From Lunularia cruciata (Eukaryota; Streptophyta; Marchantiopsida; Lunulariales; Lunulariaceae), in NCBI GenBank assembly GCA_948567375.1, contig OX419762.1, forward strand, positions 44,546,322 through 44,610,321: a stretch of DNA of 64,000 nucleotides, written 5' to 3'. Shown in pieces: positions 11,723 through 21,700 of this stretch; position 1 is the first letter of the stretch, and the number at the start of each line of letters is the position of its first letter. The position numbers were made by a program, and so were the translations under genes. Below the pieces are notes generated by a model, which was not told where the DNA came from, ran no database searches, and saw only the letters and a list, made by a program, of their open reading frames with translations.

Positions 11723-14700
11723 CTATAGTTGTGGTGTGGCTTGCGTGCTGTCCAATCTATTTTTCAGAGCGTAGATCTTCTTGGTGATGCGAGTCAATCG
11801 CTCGGACTGCCTAGAGATGATGTCGGCTAACGAGCGGTCCCTGGCAAAAACAGCAAATCCGTCGCTCCATTGCTGCATGCCTTGAGGCAGCAGTTGCCAT
11901 AGAGTGGCGCCTCCTGCAGCGCCACCGTTGTTGGCCGAGGAGAAGACGCTGTTATAGACCGTCCAGAAGAAGTCTCTGCGCTGCTTGGGCTGGTAGTGCG
12001 CAATCCGGTCACTTTTGCCGAATTCCGAAAACACCACAGGCTTGTTCAAAATGCTCGCAGAATCTTTGATGTGCACGTTCATCCATTCTTGCAGGAATCT
12101 CAGCCGGTCGTCGACGCCATCATGCGGCAACCTGCATCGATCAAATCTCTTTCAATCTAAGTTAACGTCGTCCCATCCTTATATTGCTCTCACTATTCCA
12201 ACCTCAATCAGTCTTTCTCAGGCCCCCATGTGCAAGGATGTAATAACATTAAACTAATCTCTACTTTCTAGGTACCAACCTAGAAGACAATCGTTTTGAC
12301 CCCTGTGAGATAAGTTTGGCTGTTAGGCCATTGGTTTGTTGTGCTTGTCTGAATACAAAAACCTCGTGGGAAGCGTGGTCGATCAACCTGAAGAGCTAAT
12401 ATGCAGACTAACTGCACTCCAATTCTGCAGGTACTTCAGTCGTAGGTTGGTGACAAGATACTTTCGATGAAGGTCAATTTTATAAGACACATGATCAGTT
12501 TTGGTAAGTCTTAGAGTCTGAGGGTAGATTTCCTCCTCAATCTCCTCAAGCTACTACCCGTGCATCTGTTTTGACTACGACATTTCTCCTTTACAGAAAC
12601 ATACTAACACTCCTGTCAGTCACACCAGGTAGTCTTCAAGTTGGACTAAACCGATTGCATCCACGATTATGCTAGTACCAGTTTGTACTGCTCATCTGCC
12701 ACTCAACCGACGATGTTGCTTACCAGAGGTCTGGGTAGCAATGGACTGTGGCATAATCGATGTAAGATATTTGATTGACCCGAAGGTAATCAGTGCCGTG
12801 GCCATCCATTTGGTTTGGATTGGCCCACATCCTATTAGAGCTACTCGCTCCATAAAATCCTTCCATTCCAGCCTGTAACAGATGTTTGTTGTCGGTTGAT
12901 TTCACATGGGCTCCCATTTCCTTCACCCATTCCTGCAGATGAGATTATCATATGAATAAATTGATTATTGAATTTATTGCTTTTGAATCCAGTTATTAGT
13001 TTTTATTTTATTATTTATTTTTTCTAAGAATTTTTTTTTTAATTATAGATACTTGCTAGAACTATAAGATACATTATATTGATCTCATTGAAACGACCAA
13101 CCTACCGATTAAGGATAACGAGTATTAAGATACAAATAGGTTTTAAGAATCAGTGTATGTATATATCCTCAATAGAATCACCCGAAACTAAATTCGCCTG
13201 CAATTCCCATAAACACTTTTCCTCCTTATTTTGTTGTTCATTAGAACTTTGTCGTTAGGTGCGTCCTTAGGTTTACCCCATTGAACAGTGTATGATCCCC
13301 ATCTTATTTCATCACGATCAGTATAGTTGAAATTCAGAATGGTATTACACTTTGGGTCGGTCTCGTACCACCAATGTGTCTCCAGAAGGATCAGATGCGC
13401 AACGTGGCTCGTTGATTAGCTCCCACGCCATGATTGTGGGATCATCTTTGTACACCACTCCAGTTATTGAGTTTACTCGCGTTAACACTTTCTGCAATCA
13501 ATCATCACAAACGTTGTAAAACGTCATTTGTTGTGAAGGTTAGCAAACTTAAAATTTACAAAATCGATCCCGGGATATTAAAGATATATCGAATAACGAC
13601 GTATTGAAGATTAGTCAACTATAATTCTGTAGCATGCATGAAGAAACTGAAGAGCATCGCAACACAATCAATGTGCACTTCTAGAGTCATTTGAACTGAT
13701 TCGAGCATAATTACAGTGAGGAGATAGCCACATAGGTGAGATTATCGTGTTTTAGGATTAGCGTATGTCTAACCTAAGGTCACAAGAGAATTGTGATCAC
13801 AAGGAATCCGGAACTCTATTCAGTAAGCAATGGTAGCATCTGATCTGCATGCACAAATTATAACACGAAAACAAGGCTCTGCTCCACGTGTAACACGAAC
13901 TTATTGCATATTAAACTGCTCACGGAGTATCAGTGTCCATCAGCCCGTAGCTATTATATTTCGGTTTCTGGAAAAATGGGTGATGATCGAGAATCTAGAT
14001 CTCCTGAATGTGTACTCACCGCACAAAGGGCGACCTTTGGAATGGCTTTAATTTGTAGACCTTTGAGCTGTTCTGAATAATCTACAATATTTGCGGATAA
14101 TCGAAGACTTTTGGGAATTGATATTGGTGAAGAAGTCGCAGCTGTGCTACCAGAACGTGTATTCCTAATCAATAATCTCAAGATGTGTACCAACGTACTA
14201 CCGCCTGTTTCAGCAGAAGAAGTTGGAGGGTATACATGAGGTTCACCTGAACCCCATTGTTGTACGGGCCTAGCTATCTAATGCCCTAACGTTGTATGCT
14301 CAAATTCACAGGCCTACGAGAGGCCGATGCCGCCCTTCTGAAGGGACACTATCGGATTCGTTTTCTTTCTTGGTATTCCACAAATTTCATGCTCAAGTAT
14401 CTCAAGGATCCCTTCCTGTCGTACAACATTGTGGCAGTGACGGAAGGATATATACATGGACACCAGACATGTTCTATTCATCTGTACAAATCAAGTTTTC
14501 CAATACTATTGAGGCTTAGCCCCATTTTACCTCTTATGTCTTATCTTTGTACTGCTTGATGGGTCTCCCCATCCTTCTTGTTATCCTACGCGGTCGCCTT
14601 TTTTTCAATCAAGTTTTCCCCCGAATTGACTTTTGTCATTATTGGTCAGCATGCATTGTCCTTGAGAAAGCTAGCGAGAAGTCTGTATACCTGGACGTGA

Positions 14701-16178
14701 TTTCTGTAGTAGGCTCGAGTGATCGGGTGAGTGTAGAAGTCGTCGTCAGAAGGCAAGTAAGCACCAGCATTGCGAGCCCACTGTACATACTGAGGCCTTC
14801 CCCCATAATCATCAAAGTTATTTACCAAACTCAACACCAGCCTGATTCCATTTTTTGCCGCTTGTACTAATGCATAATCCAATCCCTGCAACAGTATCGC
14901 CAATATAAAAAGTGAGTTTTCCGTACTTAGTCTGCTTGCAAAACATAAGAGCTAAAGCTACGGTAATCAAAATCGTCTACTTTTAATTGAGTTTCAATGT
15001 CGTTTCTGATATATCTGGTCAATCAGCTATTCCCACTACTATGTGGTTGTGCAGACGTCTCATTCATGAAAGCAGTGACTAAGCATTTCACTGTGGGAAA
15101 CTTGGTACCAAGTCTTCGAATCCTGGTCGTGTTTGGTGGTGCACCTTCAGGATCTAAGTTTTGCTATCTTTCCTCTTCATACGCACAGAGACGGTGAGTA
15201 GGCGACTATACCACTCTTACTCAACAACGTACCGCCTTGCTGACATCGATAAATCAATGCATACTTCCCCATAATATGGCTGTAAGAAACTCCCACTGTC
15301 GATTATTTACAACAAGTGATTACTTAGTCTGTTAGCCCGTTCGTTGAGGCTAGCTGAAAGAACGGAATGGACGAACGGGTGCTGTTTCGGTATTGTGAAG
15401 CATAATGGCTGCACTCGGAATGCGTCCACGTTTGAATCGATTCGACCTGGGCATGAATCAACCTCTGTGCTTCTGAGGTTAAATTAACGAAGAAGAATTG
15501 ATATCGATCGTCGAACATATCTTTCTAGCAGATTTAGGAAGGGTCAATGGACGAATGCCTGCGTGAAACCCAAACTTGTCCACGAATAATAACAACACGT
15601 ACATTAAACAGATGAATGCGAATCATCTGTGATCGAGTTCGTTGGCATCTACGCACATCACACAAACAGGCGGTTGCAATCGGAGAGCAACCGGGGAGCA
15701 CTTTACGTTCATGAAGACATGAGTCTAATCGACCTGAGTAATCATAATTATATTGTTTATACGTGTTGATGGAGAACTTTAGCAACTTATGTGTTGGTTG
15801 GAGCCATATCAAGTACTTACGAACCTGAAAAACTTTCTCATCGTATACTCCTGGGGAAACTTGAAGCGCTCGGTCGGCTCCATCGTTGAATGCCCACGTG
15901 CGACCAACGTTCAAGCCCAAATTCCTTGCGTCTTCAAGCACTTCATTCACCATCTCTCGACTTGATTCATCTGCTCCCTGATACATGAGCCAATAAAAAT
16001 TGGAGCCATTCACCAGGAACTGCACGCCTTCTGAGTCCTCAAAGTGCATGCCATTTCGACGTATGAAACCTCCGGCAACTCGATGTGGGGCTGTGACGAG
16101 GACTTGAGTCAAAGTAATGCATAGAAATAGTAATACTTTAACTAGTTGATGATCGCGAGTGGAACTAGTCGACTCCAT
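11723..16178 (-). CDS. MAN: Mannan endo-1,4-beta-mannosidase (GH5), copy B
   Basis: A tandem paralogue of copy A with the same five-exon layout: 15825-16178, 14691-14885, 13369-13491, 12724-12932 and 11723-12131. Intron phases are again 0, 0, 0 and 2, and exons 2 and 3 have exactly the same lengths (195 and 123 bp). The product is 429 residues with an N-terminal signal peptide (hydrophobic core [15 protein letters not shown]). Exon 3 lies in no long open frame and was found by homology; it encodes [17 protein letters not shown], with the acid/base Glu near 211. The nucleophile is in VVFSEFGK, near residue 330. Introns are larger than in copy A (939, 1199, 436 and 592 bp), and intron 2 holds a SINE-like insertion. 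A consensus GTAAGT lies 4 bp past the exon-1 donor; using it would shift the frame, so the phase-0 donor is preferred. It is probably functional and secreted. Confidence 0.92.
14489..14619 (+). repeat. SINE-like short repeat, copy 3, in mannanase B intron 2
   Basis: A 105-bp insertion (14502-14606) lies between exact 13-bp direct repeats AATCAAGTTTTCC at 14489-14501 and 14607-14619. Its plus strand runs from GAGGCTTAGCCCCATTTTAC to CGCGGTCGCCTTTTTTT. The terminal T-run fits a Pol III-type tail, so plus is taken as sense. This is antisense to the host gene. Being intronic, it does not interrupt coding sequence. Confidence 0.85.
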
Positions 16179-17689
16179 AGATTTCAGTTGCCGGTCTGCT
16201 GATAAATAAGGCGTTAGGGAAACAGGATATGGCCAATGATGTGAGGTCAGATGAAATTAAGCCTGCGGATTGATGAAGCTCAAACGATCGACAGCACAGC
16301 TCCCTGGAACTCAGGATCGTGTATACTGCGATGATTCGGTGATCTCAAGGAGGATGCTTACCAATTTATTGGTTACAGCGCAACAGTTGGTGTTTCTGCC
16401 GTGGAATTCGGACAAAGGTACCCAAGAACTGTAGCAAGCTCTCGTAACGCTCAAGAGCTAGTCGTAATTTCGGACAGAAATCGTTTGGATTACAGCTTGG
16501 TCCGATGGCCATGCAAAACATAGTGGAATGATGCCAAGTATCCACTCCAACACATTCGAAATAGTGGGAGGAATTCAAATTAGATAAGTTTGCACTCACC
16601 TGGAAGAAACCAGCCTGATAGAGCCTGACTACTGAAAAGACAACTGGAGTAAAATGATGGAGCTGCCTGCCTAATTCCTTGACAGAATGTGCTTCGTTGA
16701 GGAACAACTTAAACCAGATCAAGTCGGTGGCTGTTCACATCCCAATGCATCTGTGACTAGCTGATAATGATGTAAGTGCCACTTGTCGTAACTTTTGAGG
16801 AGCTTAAATCAGGCACAAATTCGATCGAATACATAATGGTGTATAGTTGATTCAGCTAGCTTGAAAAGATGCTGACTTTGAGAAGGATACTGTCAAGACT
16901 TGAAGGCAAACTGAAGCAAGTCAGCCCGGAGCCAGCTAGATGGGTGTGGATAGCTGCTAAGCAAGGCCCAATTGCAATGATAGACTCAAAGTGGAAAAGC
17001 TTCTGCAATATATAAAAGCACGCAGTCGGCTGTAAGGACACGTGATCAAGAGTATGAAACAAGTTTGAGCCGAGAAAGTTCGGTGGAAGGAGTAAGCTCT
17101 TGTTAGTCTTTCTTGGTACTTGTGCTAATGGAAACAAAGATCTAGGCCGTTCGAAGGAAAAAGAACGTCTGTGAGGACAAGACTGTCTGGAGAAATTTGG
17201 CATTCGGGAAAATCGAGTTGACAACTTGGATATAAAACTGGTTGCTCGCAATTAAGGTGAGAAGTTTGTTTAAGAAGCAAATGAAGGCGATGAAATCTCT
17301 TCTTACTGAATCCGATGAAATAATTGCCATGTTTCTGGGTACTTTACGCTATTCTACTTGACTTGGCCCCAGAGAGAGTGAGGCGCAGATTTTTTGGACT
17401 GTTAGTTCAATAAAACCTGCATGTTACCGGTCATTAAACTGACCAGCAAACTTTCCAGTTTTTGCCACTTGATCACGAGTTGAATGCTATACCAATCATA
17501 CGAGTCATATATATCCAATTCTCTGCGAAGTCTATGATCTGGTTGCAAGTTCCGGATCTGGCAGTTTTGATTTATTTCTTCCGTTGTCTTGAATTACGAG
17601 GTACAGGGGCTCGCTGGTTGGAGATGGACTTCGTGTTGATAGACTATGACAAGCTAATCTTCCTAACTATTCGTGTACGAGGGAAAGTT
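16179..17689. other. Upstream flank of mannanase B, no supported gene
   Basis: It presumably contains the mannanase B promoter. The minus strand has a CCAAT-like motif near 16370, but no well-placed TATA box. Minus-strand frames at 16366-16722 (118 codons) and 16856-17251 (131 codons) resemble no known protein. Confidence 0.4.
17007..17016 (+). promoter_or_regulatory. Plus-strand TATA-like element without a gene
   Basis: AATATATAAAAGCACGC is a strong plant TATA consensus on the plus strand. The only ATG-initiated frame soon after it (17281) has 26 codons. It may be the promoter of a small or non-coding RNA, a relic, or chance. Confidence 0.25.
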
Positions 17690-18608
17690 TAATCTTTTAG
17701 TCACCATTTGAAATATACGATGACAGGTGTTTATAAACTTTAGCATCTCCACTCTCATTTTGTATACGTCTTCTTAACTTTTTCTTCCTATACATTTTGG
17801 AGTAGACACGTTTCGGCGAACCACTCTTTGATGATGAATTTTGGTATCTCCACGTTCATTTTATATGTTTTTTCCGCCTAGCAGGACTCGTGTCCGCAGA
17901 TCATTCTTTAATGAACTTTGGTAACTCCACTCTCAGTTTGCATACTTTTTCTTCCTATATAGAACACCTGGGATCCCAAGGTGGATGTGTCCGGCTATGT
18001 GCGGAAGGCGGTTGATGCCGTGGTGGACGTTTGGATCTCGTCTTTTCGGAGGCGTGACTGGATATACCTAAGGGAGCTATTAGTTGTCGAGGAGATCGGA
18101 GACTTATTTGTCGGAGACCTTGTCAGCGTTTTAGATTTCCACACTTCCGACGCGAGCATTACGACGACTCTTACACTACTCGGTGGTGTTTGTAGTAGGA
18201 CTCGTGTCCCGGAGAACATTCTTTGATGAACTTTGGATCTCCATTTCATTTTACACTTTGCAATATGGTATACAACTCAACATATTTGTATACATTTCTT
18301 CACTTTTTCTTGCTTGGCATGTTGGAGCAGGACGCGTGTCCCGCATTTTTTGTATTCGTTTTTTCCCTATATATAATGGAGTAGGATTCGTGTCCTCGTG
18401 GCATTCTGCGATGAACTTTAGTATCTCCACTTCATTTTGCATACGTTTTCTTCACTTTTTCTTCCTAGCAGGACTCGTGTCTGCAGACCATTCTTTGATG
18501 AACATTTGTATCTAGATTTTCATTTTATATTTTCTTTTCCTAGATATATTGGAGTAGGACTCGTGTCCCGGAGAACATTCTTTGTTGAACCAATATCATC
18601 ACTTAATA
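17690..18608 (+). repeat. Truncated, repeat-expanded 5' LTR of a Ty1/copia element
   Basis: It lies directly before a copia primer-binding site. Its start, ACCATTTGAAAT, matches the 3' LTR near 20742. Most of it is a degenerate array with a unit of about 80-100 bp: a start like GTATCTCCACTTTCATTTT, a T/C-rich middle (CTTTTTCTTCCTA), and AGGACTCGTGTCC with CATTCTTTGATGAAC. The CTCGTGTCC box recurs about seven times (17801, 17883, 18197, 18330, 18382, 18469, 18556). The left end of the LTR is missing. Confidence 0.7.
17965..18195 (+). other. GC-rich insert inside the copia LTR array
   Basis: About 230 bp of base composition unlike the T-rich repeats on either side interrupt one repeat unit, which resumes at about 18195. 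It holds an open frame from an ATG-like start near 17981 (DVSGYVRKAVDAVVDVW...). The frame is charged and free of stops to 18226. It could be a captured host exon or part of another element. I do not recognise it. Confidence 0.35.
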
Positions 18609-18618
18609 TGGTATCAGA
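18609..18618 (+). other. Primer-binding site of the Ty1/copia element
   Basis: TGGTATCAGA is the start of the usual copia PBS, complementary to the 3' end of initiator tRNA-Met. It marks the 5' LTR boundary, with a gap of a few bases. Confidence 0.75.
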
Positions 18619-20615
18619 TCTATAGGAACTCGGATTCATGTAACTTGTATTCAATCTCATCCATTTGTAAATTCCTGGTCAAGACAAGTTGCCGAGAAGC
18701 ACTCCATCCATCCATGTCTCTCAACCCATAGGAACTTACTATCTAATATGTCCCAAAATATTATTTCTAATTCTCCTTCGTTATTGCAAATGGTAAGTCA
18801 ACCACTTAGAAATTCCAATTAATTTTAGACAAGGCTACCATTAGTGCATCTCAGATTGAACTGCTAAGGACAAGTGCAAGGATTAAATTTTTTCAAGTTG
18901 CAGGGTTTTCAGCCCAACACCATGCATGTATGGTAAAGACTATACAAGAAAAAGAACAAATTCTTTTGAGGAAGCTATGTATCATGTAGATTGGGTGCAA
19001 GCTATGGAGCTTGAAGTTGCAGCACTACATCATCAACATTCATGAGAGTTGATGGATTTACCTCCTAATAAGAAAACAGTTCACTGCATGTGAATTTTTA
19101 AGATGAAGATAATTCAGCAATGTTGCCAACATGCCATTGATTTGTATTCTCTCAATATTGGCCACTTTAAATAAGTGGAATCTCTATCAAATGGACTCTA
19201 ATAATGCTTTCCTCAATGGAGATTTGGAAGAGGAGGTTTACATGATACAACCACGTTTATATGAAGATCTTAGATATGCAAAAAAAAAGTATCTTTATGG
19301 ACTCAAGCAAGCTCCGCAAGTTTGGAATACCAAGATAAATTCCTATCTTTTATCCATTTGATTTTGAGTGTGTAGTTTTGTTCTTTGCTGTACATAGTAC
19401 ATGTCTTGTACAAGCTGGTGAAAATATGGTTTTATTACTCATCTATGTTGATGATTTGATCATCAAAAGTAATTTTCAAGATCTCATTCTGCAAGTACAA
19501 GATTAGTTGAAGAGAAAGTTTGACATGAACGACCTGGTAGAACTCAAATACTTCTTGGGTACTGACTTTATTCAAGATTTCAATGATCTTTGATTACTGC
19601 AGCGTCAATAGTCTCTCAGTGGGTTGGAGAAATAAGTTTTGTATGATGGCTTGTAAGCCTGTTTCTACTCCTCTTCCAACTTTTGTTAAATTAGATGCCA
19701 AGGATGGTGCTTTTTTGTTTGATCCAAATATGTACATATAGATTGTTGAAAGTCTGATTTATTTGACTCTTACTAGACCAGATTTAAGCTATGCTGTTGG
19801 ACTAGTGAGTCAATTTGTACAAGCACCTAGAAAGCCACATCTTGACATGGTTAGAAGAAGTATACAATATGTGAATTTTACCATCCAATATAGTTTTCAA
19901 CATTTAAGTGATGGGTCATCATTCTACATAGTTTTATTGATCCGGACTGAGCCTAAACTGCTCAAGATCAAAGATTCATATCAGGTTATGTTTTTAGGAT
20001 ATGTCTTGGAAGTTCTACAGATAGTTGGTCATCAAAGAAGTCATCTATTGTTGCTTTATCATCCACAGAAGTAAATATATAAAGGTATCACTCATAGTTC
20101 GTGTGAATCAATTTGGCTTCACACTTTATTACATGGTATACGATATATATTTTATGATTCTGTAATCTTATATACAGATAATATAGGCAGGATTAAACTT
20201 ATTAGTAATTCAATATTTCATATCAACTTCAAACAAGTTCCACAATTAGTTGGTCATCAAAGAAGTAATTTATTGTTGTTTTATCATCACCAGAATTAAA
20301 ATATAAAGGTATCATTAACAATATGTGTGAATCAATTTGGCTTCCTGCTTTATACGTGATATAGGATATGCATTTCATGATTCTATAATCTTATACACAG
20401 TTAATAATATTGAATTTATTAGTAATTCAATATTTCATATCAGTTCCAAATATCACTACTTTCCTTATTATTTTATTAGAGAAAAGATATTAGCTGGAGA
20501 ATTTATTTGTAGTATATTCTTATAGATCAACAAGTTGCTGATATTTTTACCAACTTTACCTTAAGATAAATATAAATATTTCAAATTCATCTAGGTATCA
20601 AACATATGACTCTAG
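18619..20615 (+). pseudogene. Ty1/copia pol remnant (reverse transcriptase and RNase H)
   Basis: Only the end of pol survives, in pieces and in several frames. RT at 19131-19361 shows YQMDSNNAFLNGDLEEEVYM and YGLKQAPQVWN. The catalytic YVDDLI lies near 19446 in another frame. The region before RNase H at 19763-19900 shows TRPDLSYAVGLVSQF. RNase H, with a degraded SSTEVxYK motif, follows from about 20060. Gag, protease and integrase are gone, since only about 2 kb separate the two LTRs. Many stops and frameshifts make it inactive. Confidence 0.85.
20011..20460 (+). repeat. Tandem duplication of the copia RNase H segment
   Basis: Two copies of a 225-bp unit lie head to tail (20011-20235 and 20236-20460). 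Both contain AGTTGGTCATCAAAGAAGT, GAATCAATTTGGCTTC and TTAGTAATTCAATATTTCAT. The copies have diverged by scattered substitutions, so the duplication is old. Confidence 0.7.
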
Positions 20616-20880
20616 CTTGAGGGAGAGTGTTGAAAGAGCATCACAAGTTAATATTCCTCGCAGCTAGTGTATGCGTGGTTCAGTCATCATTTCAAATCAT
20701 TCATGGTGAATAATGACTTAACAGGAAAAAGTCTATTCTTATATCACCATTTGAAATCCATGGTGAAGACTGACTCAACATACTTGTATACTCTCTTTTT
20801 CTACTAGAGGAGAACTTTTATCCTTGAGACCATTCTTTTGTGAATTTTGATATCTCCATTTTCTCATTTCCATTTTACAT
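20616..20880 (+). repeat. Polypurine tract and truncated 3' LTR of the Ty1/copia element
   Basis: CTTGAGGGAGAG is a typical copia polypurine tract, and it is followed at 20628 by the LTR start TGTTGAAAGAGC. Downstream sequence (ATCACCATTTGAAAT, CATACTTGTATAC, ATTCTTTTGTGAATTTTGAT) matches the 5' LTR. The match fades at about 20880, so the right end appears truncated. Confidence 0.7.
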
Positions 20881-21098
20881 CGTAATACTTGGAAGAAAAC
20901 ACCAAGTCAATTCGACTGCAGAGGTACAAGAGACCGGTGGTTATATGATTAATCATTTCTGTGTTTGAACTGTTCCATCGTTTGCCTAACTTGAAGACCA
21001 AGGGGAAAAGGTGACCACATAGAACACATAGGACCACGTAGGACCAAGGGAGTAAGAAATTGGCAGTAAGACACTCCACGTGGATACCAGCCAAGCGG

Positions 21099-21099
<1 letters not shown>

Positions 21100-21153
<54 letters not shown>
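21100..21153. repeat. (AT)n microsatellite, about 27 units
   Basis: This is an uninterrupted run of alternating TA. The open frames on the minus strand across it (20864-21339), with YIYIYI runs, are artefacts of the repeat. Confidence 0.95.
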
Positions 21154-21156
<3 letters not shown>

Positions 21157-21351
21157 TACCCAAACGGGAAGCGAAACCTGCACTAATAAGTGCATTGCAC
21201 GAACGAATGCGAACGTCAAAAGCGATTGAGAGGCCAACAGTCGTAGTGAGCACTGCACTTGCATGGATACCACCCGAGTCGCATAATAGATTGTAGGTGA
21301 GCATTGATGACAGTAAGGTAGTAACAGTAAAATTAACACTTACATTGACGG

Positions 21352-21450
21352 AGAGAAAGGGGTGACCGTGTAGAAAACACGAAGGATGTCAAGTGAGACA
21401 AAATAGGTAAAATGGAGCTAAGCTCCAATAGAGTCGATATGAGATATTGA
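21352..21450 (-). repeat. SINE-like short repeat, copy 4
   Basis: The plus strand shows GTGACCGTGTAGAAAACACG, GAAGGATG and AAAATGGAGCTAAGCTCC, ending near ATGAGAT. It lacks the GAAGACCCCAT block seen in the other copies. Flanking ATTGAC on both sides may be the remnant of a short target-site duplication. Confidence 0.6.
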
Positions 21451-21534
21451 CTACAGTAATTAGTACAAGGACAGTAATCGCACGTGATAACAACGAAAAG
21501 GGGAAGATTTATGCTTCTAGTTATCCGTGCAAAA

Positions 21535-21700
21535 AAAGAACTTAGTGGATAAAATGGAGCTAAACCTCACTAAATACCGGAGAAAGAATTTGCCCTATCG
21601 CAACTAGCATACCTGGTAATAAATAGTAATAGGTATCGCAATTACCCATTCCCGTCCTTCGTGTTTGCGATGCGGTCGCCTTTTCTCCTTATTCGCATCT
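21535..21700. repeat. SINE-like short repeat, rearranged fragments
   Basis: Two pieces of the same family lie in opposite orientation. 21540-21600 (AAAATGGAGCTAAACCTCAC to TTTGCCCTA) reads like copies 1 and 5. 21655-21697 (CGTCCTTCGTGTTTGCGATG followed by CGGTCGCCTTTTC) is the T-tail end inverted. An internal inversion or two separate insertions would explain this. Confidence 0.5.

Noticed and set aside
16366-17251. Minus-strand open frames of 118 and 131 codons upstream of mannanase B
   Set aside because: No domain, signal or homology was recognised. They are as likely to be promoter and leader sequence. Left as unassigned.
17738-18600. Regularly repeated boxes that might suggest a CRISPR-like array
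   Set aside because: Units are degenerate, spacing is uneven, the sequence is eukaryotic, and the array lies in a copia LTR directly before its PBS.
20864-21339. Minus-strand open frames of 146 and 117 codons with long Tyr-Ile runs
   Set aside because: They are produced by the (AT)n microsatellite, which has no stops in those frames.
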